Below are positions 1-8,264 of a stretch of 13,056 nucleotides of DNA, one piece after another (the first letter of the stretch is position 1; every line of letters starts with the position of its first letter). The stretch is taken from positions 5,000-18,055 of the forward strand of contig DOMU01000170.1 in NCBI GenBank assembly GCA_003509305.1. Direction: 5' to 3'. A program made the position numbers and the translations under genes. Source of the DNA: Desulfobulbaceae bacterium. Lineage in GTDB: Bacteria > Desulfobacterota > Desulfobulbia > Desulfobulbales > Desulfocapsaceae. The notes below the pieces were generated by a model that saw only the letters and a program-made list of their open reading frames with translations, was not told where the DNA came from and did no database searches.

Positions 1-1910
<1,910 letters not shown>

Positions 1911-1933
1911 GGCGTTTCGTGGCTATTGCTTTT

Positions 1934-1970
1934 TCTGGATTGCTTCGTCGCTGCGCTCCTCGCAAAGACG
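1934..1970. repeat. GCGAGGAGCG-type dispersed palindromic repeat between carA and carB
   Basis: Read on the minus strand, this stretch begins CGTCTTTGCGAGGAGCGCAG and continues GCGACGAAGCAATCCAG. It closely resembles a short repeat (CGTCATTGCGAGGAGCG...GAAGCAATC) that is scattered in intergenic DNA of many unrelated bacteria. The outer TTGC and GCAA arms can pair, so it may fold in the car mRNA. It fills about a third of the 105-nt carA-carB spacer. I see no second copy in this window, so calling it a dispersed repeat rests on recall of the family, not on copies seen here. Confidence 0.6.
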
Positions 1971-2015
1971 GTCTACATCCTTCCGATTTCGGGGCAAAGG
2001 GCGTGCGGAGCCTGT

Positions 2016-3149
2016 TTAACCTTTGCGCATCATGCCGATGAAGCGGTCAAAGAGGTACATGGCATCGTGCGGCCCGGCCGCGTGTTCCGGGTGGTACTGC
2101 ACGGAAAAGGCCGGATATTTTTTGTGGCGGATGCCCTCGCAACTGCTGTCGTTGAGGTTGATATGGGTCAGCTCGATCTCATCAGGGTTAAGCGAATTCA
2201 TATCGACGCAGAAGCCGTGATTCTGCGCGGTGATTTCCACCTTGTCGGTGGTCAGGTCTTTGACCGGTTGATTGCAGCCGCGGTGGCCGAATTTCAGCTT
2301 ATAGGTGCTGCCGCCGTAGGCAAGAGCCAGCAGTTGGTGGCCAAGACAAATGCCAAAAATCGGTTTTTTACCAAGCAGTTGCTGAATGGTTTCGACGACG
2401 CCGTATACGCCTTGCGGGTCGCCGGGGCCGTTCGAGAGGAAAATGCCGTCCGGATTCAGCGCGAGAATAGTTTCGGCGTCGGTGGTTGCTGGCATCACCT
2501 GCACCAGGCAGTTCTTTGAATTGAGAAGCCGTAACTGGTTGTATTTGATGCCGAAATCAAGGGCCACCACCTTGTATGGCTTGCTGGTGTCCGCGGCGTC
2601 GGTTTTCGCTGTGGTGAAATACCCACCAGGCTCCAGGTGGTTTCTGGCCCAGCCATAGGGCTGGTCGGAAGTGACGCGCGCCACCATGTCCTGGCCGATC
2701 ATCCCCGCCGATGACCGGGCACGGGCCACCAGCGAATCGCGCTCTAAATCTTCGGTCGAAACCACGGCCTTCATTGCCCCTTTGGTGCGGATATGCCTGA
2801 CCAAGGCGCGGGTATCAAAGCCCTCGACGCCCAAGATGCCGTATTTCTGCAGAAACCCGGCCAGCGTGCCGGTGGCGCGGAAGTTTGAGGGGATAGCGTT
2901 GTACTCTTTGACGAGAAAGGCCGAGGGATGCGCCCGCGCCGATTCCATATCTTCGTCGTTGACCCCGTAGTTGCCAATTAAGGGATAGGTCATGGTGACG
3001 ATCTGACCGGTGTAAGACGGGTCGGTCAGGAGTTCCTGGTAGCCGCTCATCGCGGTGTTGAAGACGATTTCGCCGCTGGCCTCGCCGGGGCCGGTAAAGG
3101 AGCGGCCATAAAAAATCGTGCCGTCCTCCAGTGCGATGCAGGCTTTCAT
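2016..3149 (-). CDS. carA: Carbamoyl-phosphate synthase small (glutaminase) subunit
   Basis: CarA hydrolyses glutamine and passes ammonia through a tunnel to CarB. The 377-residue length is normal for the family. The N-terminal half (about 1-190) is the CarA-specific domain, including NTAMSGYQELLTDPSYTGQI. The C-terminal half is a class I glutamine amidotransferase with nucleophile Cys268 in GICLGHQ and the His353/Glu355 pair in QYHPEHAAGPHD. LSNGPGDP and AQNHGF motifs are also present. The ATG at 3147-3149 has a strong GGAGG ribosome binding site (3159-3163 on the complement) at about 9 nt. It is the first gene of the car operon, preceded by a promoter at 3322-3351 and a long leader. All catalytic residues are intact. 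Confidence 0.98.
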   Translation of the reverse strand: MKACIALEDGTIFYGRSFTGPGEASGEIVFNTAMSGYQELLTDPSYTGQIVTMTYPLIGNYGVNDEDMESARAHPSAFLVKEYNAIPSNFRATGTLAGFLQKYGILGVEGFDTRALVRHIRTKGAMKAVVSTEDLERDSLVARARSSAGMIGQDMVARVTSDQPYGWARNHLEPGGYFTTAKTDAADTSKPYKVVALDFGIKYNQLRLLNSKNCLVQVMPATTDAETILALNPDGIFLSNGPGDPQGVYGVVETIQQLLGKKPIFGICLGHQLLALAYGGSTYKLKFGHRGCNQPVKDLTTDKVEITAQNHGFCVDMNSLNPDEIELTHINLNDSSCEGIRHKKYPAFSVQYHPEHAAGPHDAMYLFDRFIGMMRKG

Positions 3150-3274
3150 AATTGGGTTCCTCCGAAGACGCCCGCCCGGTTTTATGCAAAGGGCGGCCCG
3201 TTGACCGTCATGGAACGGTAATGATCTGATTTGGCGAGAAAAAATCGCGTGGCCGGTAACATTCTGGCATTGAG

Positions 3275-3294
3275 GCCGGTAGCGGAAAACCGGC
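3275..3294 (-). other. Inverted repeat in the carA leader RNA
   Basis: A perfect 6-bp inverted repeat, GCCGGT / ACCGGC with an 8-nt loop, lies about 20-40 nt after the predicted carA transcription start. It could form a small hairpin in the leader. A second possible stem (CCGCCC / GGGCGG) lies close to the ribosome binding site around 3171-3198. No U-rich tract follows either one, so neither looks like a simple attenuator terminator. Whether they matter for pyrimidine control is unknown. Confidence 0.35.
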
Positions 3295-3321
3295 GGGATA
3301 ATCTCAGCGCAAAATCGTATA

Positions 3322-3351
3322 AGAATACCCGAACCGGTGGATTTGCGTCAA
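3322..3351 (-). promoter_or_regulatory. Probable sigma-70 promoter of carAB
   Basis: On the complement, TTGACG (3346-3351) is followed after 18 nt by TATTCT (3322-3327). Both hexamers are close to the sigma-70 consensus. Transcription would start near 3314, giving a carA leader of about 165 nt, long enough for leader-based regulation. Assigned by eye. Confidence 0.6.
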
Positions 3352-3395
3352 CAGGGAACAGGAAGGCGCCGGAACTGGAAGATATCTAAGGAAAA

Positions 3396-3424
3396 TTGAC
3401 CGATGGTGTCACCCACCGTATAGT
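3396..3424 (+). promoter_or_regulatory. Probable sigma-70 promoter of the fbp-glpX-like unit
   Basis: TTGACC (3396-3401) and TATAGT (3419-3424) are separated by exactly 17 bp, close to an ideal sigma-70 promoter. Transcription would start near 3431, leaving a leader of about 57 nt before the TTG start of fbp. The strength suggests steady expression of the downstream pair. Confidence 0.7.
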
Positions 3425-3475
3425 GGAAGGAAGTACAAACACGCGAGTGTCCAGAAAGAATATGCATCATATGCG

Positions 3476-3481
3476 GGAGGG
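3476..3481 (+). promoter_or_regulatory. Ribosome binding site fixing the TTG start of fbp
   Basis: GGAGGG ends 6 nt before the TTG at 3488. The first in-frame ATG is at 3542 (residue 19), and I saw no comparable site in front of it. This favours the rare TTG start. Confidence 0.7.
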
Positions 3482-3487
3482 AATATC

Positions 3488-5344
3488 TTGTCCGAGCCCC
3501 TTGCTTGTCTGGCGGCCAGCGCCGCCAGCGAAAAAAACAATATGCGGGTGGCCGATCTCGATCAGTTGATCGAGCGATTTCTTGCCGTCGAAAGCGCCAT
3601 GAACGCCAATATCCCGACTACTTTATGGATCAGCGATCTGCACGGCGAAGGCGATCGTTTCAAGTCGATTCTGCGCGGGCGCTTTGGTATGCTGTATCAG
3701 ACCTGCCGCGAGGCGCTGCCCAACACCTTCAGCGCTGAAAAGATCCAGTACCTTGTGCGGATTATCCGTAAAAATGAGTATCTCGCCGATGAGGAAAGCG
3801 GCATGGATACGCAGGACGTCATCTTCTGTCTCTGCGGCGTCTTGAAGTACAAGCTGACCGGCTTCGGCCAGGTTGATGAAATCCTGCGCCCGGAATTTCG
3901 CGACACTGTCAGCCGCCTGCTGGCCGGGCTGCCGGTGCCCAATCCGATTTTTGAAGAGCCGATCATCGCCCGGCGGCTGATCACCCATCTCGCCGACGCC
4001 ATCCGCAAGGTGATTCTCGACCGTATCCAGGTGCTGGGCGACGTCTTCGACCGTGGGCCGCAGCCGGATAAAATCATTCGTATTCTTTCTTCTCCAGCCT
4101 ACCGCGACATGGTCGATTACGTCTGGGGCAACCACGATATCCTGTGGATGGGCGCGGCCAGCGGCAACCGTTCGCTGGTCGCCGAGGCCCTGCGCATCAC
4201 CTGCCGCTACGATCATTTCGCGTTGATGAAGCGCCTGCGTTTCGATACGCGGCGGCTGGCCCGATTCGCCGCCGCGACCTATCCGGACGAAAAAATCACC
4301 GGCACCTTCAAAGCGAAAACTCCTCTGGGCCGGGCCATGGAAAAGGCCCTGGCCGTCATCCAGTTTAAGCTCGAAGAGCGCGCCATTCTCGAAAATCCTG
4401 AATATGAAATGCGGGGACGCTTGTGGCTGAACCGGCTGGCCGAGATGCTGAAAAATGGCGAGACGGCGGGCCTGAACGATACCTTTTTCCCGACCATCAG
4501 CCTTGATGACCCGATGCTCTTAAGCGAAGAGGAACAGGAGATCATTGACGACCTGACCCAACAATTTGTTACTAATCATCATTTGCAAAGGCTGCTCGCT
4601 TTCTTTTTCACCAAAGGCCGCGCCTATCATGTCCACAACGACACGCTGAACATCCACGCCCTGGTGCCTTCAACCGCCGATGGCGAGTTCGATGAATTCA
4701 TGGGCCGTTCCGGCAAAAAGCTCCTTGATTTTATTCAGGATTCGGTCCACCGCGTCGGCATCAACTATCTGGCTGGGCGCGAACAGCGGCAGTGCGACCA
4801 GGATCTGTTCTTCTACCTGTGGTGCGGCCCGAAATCGCCCTTTTTCGGCAAGCAGGCGATGAAGACTTTCGAGCGCTATTTCCTTATCGACAAAGCGAGC
4901 CACGAGGAGCCGTCGCTCTACTGGCGCGAGAATATCGCCAGCGCCGCCTTCAAACAGAAAATGCTGAAGGAGTTCGGGGTGAGGCGCGTCGTCTATGGCC
5001 ACACGCCGGTCAACTATAAAAAAGGGTCGAAAATGGCCAGTGATGACGGCGTCGCCATCAATATCGACGGCGGTTTCGCCAAAGCCTACTACAACCGTGG
5101 CCATGCCCTGGTGCACACGCCGCGCCAGTTGTACGGCCTCATTCTGCCGACGCCCGACGAAATCAGGGAGGCGGCGCGGCGGCTGGAGTCGGCGCCGCTT
5201 GACATCGAGCTGATTGAGGAATTCCGTCAGCCGATGAGAGTCAAAGATACCCAGGCCGGGCAAATCCTGAAAAAAGAGCGGGACGCGCTACGCCAAGAGA
5301 TTCGGGCGCTGGCGGGCGCGGAAAAAGATGGCGGCGGCAACTGA
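3488..5344 (+). CDS. fbp: Fructose-1,6-bisphosphatase, class III
   Basis: It dephosphorylates fructose-1,6-bisphosphate to fructose-6-phosphate, the committed gluconeogenic step. The class III enzyme is the Bacillus Fbp type, built on a calcineurin-like metallophosphoesterase core. At 618 residues it is a little shorter than the ~670 of B. subtilis. The metal-binding motifs are present and in order: SDLHGE (D50, H52), GDVFDRGP (185-191), GNHD (214-217) and YGHTPVN (H505), followed by [17 protein letters not shown]. The middle region (about 240-440) is the long insertion typical of class III, and the tail is charged and probably helical. The start is TTG, chosen for its ribosome binding site; an ATG at residue 19 is the alternative. 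The gene ends 16 nt before a GlpX-family gene on the same strand, so the two are probably co-transcribed. Confidence 0.96.
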   Translation: MSEPLACLAASAASEKNNMRVADLDQLIERFLAVESAMNANIPTTLWISDLHGEGDRFKSILRGRFGMLYQTCREALPNTFSAEKIQYLVRIIRKNEYLADEESGMDTQDVIFCLCGVLKYKLTGFGQVDEILRPEFRDTVSRLLAGLPVPNPIFEEPIIARRLITHLADAIRKVILDRIQVLGDVFDRGPQPDKIIRILSSPAYRDMVDYVWGNHDILWMGAASGNRSLVAEALRITCRYDHFALMKRLRFDTRRLARFAAATYPDEKITGTFKAKTPLGRAMEKALAVIQFKLEERAILENPEYEMRGRLWLNRLAEMLKNGETAGLNDTFFPTISLDDPMLLSEEEQEIIDDLTQQFVTNHHLQRLLAFFFTKGRAYHVHNDTLNIHALVPSTADGEFDEFMGRSGKKLLDFIQDSVHRVGINYLAGREQRQCDQDLFFYLWCGPKSPFFGKQAMKTFERYFLIDKASHEEPSLYWRENIASAAFKQKMLKEFGVRRVVYGHTPVNYKKGSKMASDDGVAINIDGGFAKAYYNRGHALVHTPRQLYGLILPTPDEIREAARRLESAPLDIELIEEFRQPMRVKDTQAGQILKKERDALRQEIRALAGAEKDGGGN

Positions 5345-5350
5345 GGCGGC

Positions 5351-5354
5351 GAGG
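5351..5354 (+). promoter_or_regulatory. Ribosome binding site choosing the start of the GlpX-like gene
   Basis: GAGG lies 6 nt before the ATG at 5361. An in-frame ATG at 5328 inside the end of fbp has no comparable site. The 5361 start also places the conserved RATEIAAL segment at the position of RVTESAAL in E. coli GlpX. Confidence 0.55.
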
Positions 5355-5360
5355 CCAACA

Positions 5361-6308
5361 ATGGAAAAGAACCACGGCATGGAAATCGTCCGCGCCACCG
5401 AGATCGCGGCCCTGACCGCAGCCCGGCTGCAAGGCCTGGGACGGCATATGGATATTCTCAACGACAGCCGTCAGGCTTTGGGCAAAACCCTGGCCCGGCT
5501 GGCCGTCGAGGGGCGTCTCGTCAACGACCGCTTCAAAAACCGCCCGGATGCCTTGCAACTGCCGGAAACCATCGGCGCCGGCGGCCCGAAAACCGATATC
5601 ATGGCCATCGCGCTTGAAGCCTACCATTCCGCCGCCGATGGCCGTGGCGGCGCCTCGTCCTGTGTCGCCATCGCCGAAGAAGGGGCGATCCAGAGCGTGC
5701 CCAACCTCAGCATGTACAAGCTGGTGGTCGGCCCGGAAATCGGCCCGGTCATCGACATCAATCAGCCGCCGGTGGTCAACGTCAAGCGCTGCGCCCGGGC
5801 GCTGCGCAAATACACGGAAAACGTCACTGTCTGCATTCTGAATAAAGCCCGGCATCAGCAACTGATCCGCGAGGTGCGCGGCTGTGGCGCCCGTATCCGC
5901 CTGATCGACGAGGGCGAAATCTCCGGCTGTCTGGCCGCTATAACCGGCGAAAAGGCCGATATTTACATGGGCTATGGCTACGCCCCGGAAGGGGTGATGG
6001 TGGCGGCGGCCATTTCGTGTCTGGGTGGTTATTTCGAGGGCAAGATTTTTTACGAGAACGACCGCGACAAGGCCGATGCCAGCGAGCATGGCATTTCAGA
6101 TTTCGACAAAACCTACCGCGTGCAAGATCTGATTCGCTCAAAAGAAGTGGCAATAGCCGCCACTGGCGTCAGCGACGGTGAGTTTCTCGAAGGCGTGCGC
6201 CTCACCGCCAACGGCGCCATCACCTCGTCATTTATCGCCCGCGGCACAACCCGCACGTACAGAAAGCTTGAAACCCGGCATTTTTTCGATTTCAAACCGG
6301 TATTTTGA
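5361..6308 (+). CDS. glpX: GlpX-family (class II fructose-bisphosphatase-like) protein with altered active site
   Basis: This 315-residue protein aligns with GlpX over its whole length (E. coli GlpX is 336). Shared blocks include RATEIAAL, the NLSMYKLVVGP segment with Tyr119, ILNKARH (Lys162, Arg164), GYAPEGV (Glu210) and IAATGVSDGEFLEGV near the end. Aligned by eye, Asp35 and Glu86 match E. coli Asp33 and Glu88. The GEGEIDEAP metal-site loop is replaced by VNDRFKNRP (54-62). DPIEGT is replaced by IALEAY (83-88), so the Asp85 and Thr90 equivalents are lost. The lysine of the GDKNTAD segment is also absent. Known GlpX enzymes need these residues for lithium-sensitive, metal-dependent phosphatase activity. 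The protein may therefore be inactive, regulatory, or act on another substrate. No stop or frameshift interrupts the frame. Placement directly behind a class III FBPase argues for a role in the same sugar-phosphate step. Family membership is well supported; FBPase activity is not. Confidence 0.85.
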   Translation: MEKNHGMEIVRATEIAALTAARLQGLGRHMDILNDSRQALGKTLARLAVEGRLVNDRFKNRPDALQLPETIGAGGPKTDIMAIALEAYHSAADGRGGASSCVAIAEEGAIQSVPNLSMYKLVVGPEIGPVIDINQPPVVNVKRCARALRKYTENVTVCILNKARHQQLIREVRGCGARIRLIDEGEISGCLAAITGEKADIYMGYGYAPEGVMVAAAISCLGGYFEGKIFYENDRDKADASEHGISDFDKTYRVQDLIRSKEVAIAATGVSDGEFLEGVRLTANGAITSSFIARGTTRTYRKLETRHFFDFKPVF

Positions 6309-6381
6309 TTGACGCGACAATCGTTATCTCATTCCATTTTTATTTCGATTTTTCCTCTTGACTCTTTCCAGTGGTATCCAA

Positions 6382-6479
6382 CCAGTCCCCCTCTCGGAGG
6401 GGATGTCGGCGCAGCCGACAGGGGGAGTGACAAAAAACCGGAGGAAGGATGAAGGCATCCTGAAGTGAAAAATGGAATA
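6382..6479 (+). repeat. Hairpin-rich repeat, copy A (left flank of accessory patch)
   Basis: About 98 bp nearly matching 8167-8264 in the same orientation. A shared 26-bp core contains the perfect inverted repeat TGTCGGC-GCA-GCCGACA (6404-6420). The C-run before the core (6387-6391) can pair with the adjacent GGGG or with the GGGGG after the core, allowing two tandem hairpins or one cruciform. The right part (ccggaggaagg and an AT-rich tail) is also conserved between copies. It lies between the GlpX-like gene and ygaP. No ORF in it is credible. The wider gap 6309-6545 otherwise holds only a weak GATTG/CAATC stem after the GlpX-like stop and no clear promoter. Confidence 0.8.
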
Positions 6480-6545
6480 CCTACTGAGGCGGCTCAAAGA
6501 GTCGGTGGCCGACAGGCATGTCAACAATCAGCAAGGAGAATAATC

Positions 6546-7061
6546 ATGGCCAGAGTGATTTCACCGCGTGAGGCGGCGCAGTTGCGGGATCAGGGAGCGG
6601 CGGTATTGATCGATGTGCGCGAACCGGAAGAATTTAACGAGGCTCGCATCGCCGGGGCGCGTTTGCAGCCCCTGTCGGTGCTGGCGCATTTGCCGTCGGA
6701 TGAGGATCAGGACAAACCGGCCATTTATTTCTGCCGTTCCGGCAGACGTACCAACGACGCTATGGCGCAACTGGAAAAACGTGGCCACAGTGAAACGCTG
6801 ATTCTCGATGGCGGCCTGATCGCCTGGCGCCAACAGGGGCTTCCCGTAACCGCCGCCGCCAAAGGGCCGTTGCCGATCATGCGCCAGGTGCAAATAGCCG
6901 CCGGTTCGCTGATCATCATCTTTCTGCTGCTGGGGCAGGCGTGGCCCATTCTGCGTCTGTTCGCGGGGCTGGTCGGCTGTGGCCTGCTCTTCGCCGGTCT
7001 TTCCGGCTGGTGCGGCATGGCGCTGCTGTTGGCCCGGATGCCGTGGAACAAAAAGCGGTGA
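6546..7061 (+). CDS. ygaP: YgaP-like rhodanese-domain inner membrane protein
   Basis: A membrane-anchored sulfurtransferase that would move sulfane sulfur from thiosulfate or a persulfide to cyanide or another thiol. At 171 residues it matches E. coli YgaP (174) end to end. A rhodanese domain (1-105) carries the active-site loop CRSGRRT with Cys63 at the same number as in YgaP. A DUF2892 membrane part follows, containing MRQVQIAAG, two hydrophobic helices (about 122-136 and 139-160), FAGLSGWCGMA and MPWN. The start at 6546 has AAGGAG 7 nt upstream; an in-frame ATG at 6465 lies inside repeat copy A and is rejected. The KAP remnant begins 45 nt downstream on the same strand. No strong promoter is evident upstream. 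The membrane topology comes from family knowledge. Confidence 0.95.
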   Translation: MARVISPREAAQLRDQGAAVLIDVREPEEFNEARIAGARLQPLSVLAHLPSDEDQDKPAIYFCRSGRRTNDAMAQLEKRGHSETLILDGGLIAWRQQGLPVTAAAKGPLPIMRQVQIAAGSLIIIFLLLGQAWPILRLFAGLVGCGLLFAGLSGWCGMALLLARMPWNKKR

Positions 7062-7106
7062 AGAAGGATTTGATGGCATTTATCCGCAAGAATACCGGAG
7101 GAAGTG

Positions 7107-7412
7107 ATGAGCGAAACCCAGGCTGGCGGCAGAGCCACGCTGAAACTGCTGACCGACCAGGCCATTGGCGAGGGCAACAGCGAAGAATATGATGGCCTGG
7201 ATTTTACCAAATACGCCCAGGTGCTGGCCAATGCCGCCCTGGGCGTCTCGCCCTTAACCATTGGCGTTTTCGGCGAATGGGGCACCGGAAAAACCAGCCT
7301 GATGCGCCTGGTGGAAAAGGAACTGGAAGAACAGCAGGAGCCTGGCCCTGTCAGCGTGTGGTTCAACGCCTGGCGGCAAGATCAGCGCGAAGTCCCTCTT
7401 GTGCCACAATAA
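7107..7412 (+). pseudogene. Truncated KAP-family P-loop NTPase (N-terminal remnant)
   Basis: Only 101 residues remain of a family whose members usually run to several hundred. What is left is the standard KAP opening: a segment around DFTKYAQVLANAAL, a Walker A motif GEWGTGKTS (56-64), then VSVWFNAWRQDQRE (the conserved WFNAW element). The frame then ends in a TAA right after PLVPQ, where intact proteins continue into the rest of the NTPase fold. Walker B and the membrane insertion typical of KAP proteins are missing, and I could not find the continuation in another frame downstream. The start has GGAGG at 7097-7101; a GTG one codon earlier is possible. KAP NTPases are mostly membrane-associated ATPases of unknown role, often in plasmids or accessory DNA. 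The sequence is best read as a gene broken by deletion or recombination. Confidence 0.8.
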
Positions 7413-7576
7413 AACCATCTTTTTTCACCGCCTTTCCTCTTCTCTTTTTATCCCATGTCAAGGAATCCTCATCCCCACTAACGTATCTTGCGGCCATTCA
7501 ATCAAAGCGTTGGCGGCACGCGGGCCATCGCTTATTTGGGGTGGTCAATAAGGCAGACAGGGAGAATGGGTAAAAC
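7413..7576. other. Non-coding junction after the KAP remnant
   Basis: These 164 bp start with a pyrimidine-rich run (7420-7455) unlike the surrounding coding DNA and show no recognisable protein in any frame. They probably mark where the KAP gene lost its 3' part and was joined to the DNA carrying the TPR gene. I see no target-site duplication or insertion-sequence end here. Confidence 0.4.
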
Positions 7577-8107
7577 ATGGAATTTTTGAAATTAGGTATC
7601 TTTTGGTTGACGCTGGTGTCGATTGGTTTGGCGCTGGCGGCGATTGTGGTCCTTATGGTGGTATCACGCACCAAGGCCCAGGAGGGTGATGACGAGCTGA
7701 CTCTGGAGTCTTTGCAAGAGACAATGTGGGTCTACGAAAAAGCGCTGGGCAAAGAGCATCCTTCCACCGGCATCGACTACAACAACATCGCGCTCCTCTA
7801 TAATGAGCAGGGCGACTATGCCAAAGCGCTGGAGTTTTTTCAAAAGGCTTTGGCGATTGATGAAAAAACGCTGGGCACAGAGCACCTCGATACCGCCGAC
7901 AGCTATAACAGTGTCGGCGAGGCCTATTTTGACCTGAAAGATTACGCCCAGGCGCTGGAGTTCTGGCTGAAAGCCTATAGAATCTGGCTGCCGCAGCTGG
8001 GCGAGGAAGACTCCAACACGGAAACCGTGAAAAACAATATGGAATGCGCTTACGAAGAAACCGGCAATGCCCAGCCCTTTGAAGATTGGCTGCGGGGGGC
8101 GCTGTAA
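7577..8107 (+). CDS. Membrane-anchored kinesin-light-chain-type TPR protein
   Basis: A 176-residue protein with one N-terminal hydrophobic helix (about 6-29) followed by a basic RTK, which predicts an inner-membrane anchor with the rest in the cytoplasm. The remainder is a tetratricopeptide array of the 42-residue kinesin-light-chain type. Repeat 1 is 61-102 (HPSTGIDYNN...AIDEKTLGTE), repeat 2 is 103-144 (HLDTADSYNS...LGEE), and a degenerate third begins at 145. Before repeat 1 there is only half a repeat (about 44-60, ending EKALGKE), as if the array had been joined to the membrane segment mid-repeat. TPR arrays hold protein partners; the partner here is unknown. A weak AGGGAG lies 12 nt before the ATG. 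No link to the KAP remnant is proven beyond adjacency. Confidence 0.85.
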   Translation: MEFLKLGIFWLTLVSIGLALAAIVVLMVVSRTKAQEGDDELTLESLQETMWVYEKALGKEHPSTGIDYNNIALLYNEQGDYAKALEFFQKALAIDEKTLGTEHLDTADSYNSVGEAYFDLKDYAQALEFWLKAYRIWLPQLGEEDSNTETVKNNMECAYEETGNAQPFEDWLRGAL

Positions 8108-8114
8108 CTCCCCT

Positions 8115-8145
8115 GGCGCTGCGCGCCCGTCCCCTCGGGGAGGGG
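8115..8145 (+). other. Two tandem GC-rich hairpins after the TPR gene
   Basis: GGCGC-TGC-GCGCC (8115-8127) is followed by CCCCTC-GGG-GAGGGG (8131-8145), starting 7 nt after the TPR stop. Both stems are perfect. There is no U-run, so they are mRNA 3'-end stabilisers, Rho-dependent end structures or part of another repeat family rather than a classic intrinsic terminator. Confidence 0.5.
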
Positions 8146-8166
8146 CCTGGATGCAGCGACATTTGG

Positions 8167-8264
8167 CCAGTCCCCCTCTTTGAGGGGGATGTCGGCGCAG
8201 CCGACAGGGGGAGTCACAAAAAGCCGGAGGAAGGTGGAATATATCCTGAATGAAAAACGGAGTA
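8167..8264 (+). repeat. Hairpin-rich repeat, copy B (right flank of accessory patch)
   Basis: Second copy of the ~98-bp repeat seen at 6382-6479, same orientation. The first ~70 bp differ by one length change and a handful of substitutions, and the tail is looser. The inverted repeat TGTCGGC-GCA-GCCGACA is at 8190-8206. The CCCCC run before it (8172-8176) can pair with the neighbouring GGGGG (8184-8188) or with the distal GGGGG (8207-8211). It lies between the TPR and nim-like genes. Confidence 0.8.

Larger units (their letters stand above)
3150..3487. promoter_or_regulatory. Divergent carA / fbp control region
   Basis: This 338-bp stretch separates the outward-facing carA and fbp genes and holds no convincing gene. 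It contains the carA promoter (minus strand), the fbp promoter (plus strand) with their -35 boxes 44 bp apart, and a carA leader of about 165 nt. In that leader the octamer ggccggta occurs twice (3251-3258 and 3274-3281), 23 bp apart start to start, which could be an operator or chance. A nine-codon open frame MTVNGPPFA (3182-3211, minus) has no ribosome binding site and is not called as a gene. Confidence 0.6.

Noticed and set aside
3182-3211. Nine-codon leader peptide MTVNGPPFA upstream of carA
   Set aside because: It has no Shine-Dalgarno and no run of regulatory codons (no Arg). An open frame this short is likely chance.
5328-5360. Earlier in-frame ATG for the GlpX-like gene
   Set aside because: There is no good ribosome binding site, and the family alignment begins after residue 1 of the 5361 start.
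5241-6089. 282-codon open frame on the minus strand
   Set aside because: It is the antisense shadow of the GlpX-like gene and the end of fbp, both of which have clear family matches.
6309-6350. Terminator after the GlpX-like gene
   Set aside because: Only a weak 5-bp GATTG/CAATC stem with scattered Ts. Not enough to call an intrinsic terminator.
6358-6380. Promoter for ygaP (TTGACT ... TATCCA)
   Set aside because: The spacing is only 11 bp and no acceptable -10 lies at 16-18 bp.
7653-8162. 169-codon open frame on the minus strand opposite the TPR gene
   Set aside because: Its translation is rich in R, P and S with no recognisable domain. The plus strand carries an in-register TPR array.
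6382-8264. CRISPR array or composite transposon formed by the two repeats
   Set aside because: There are only two copies 1.8 kb apart. No transposase, inverted ends, target duplication, spacers or cas genes are visible.
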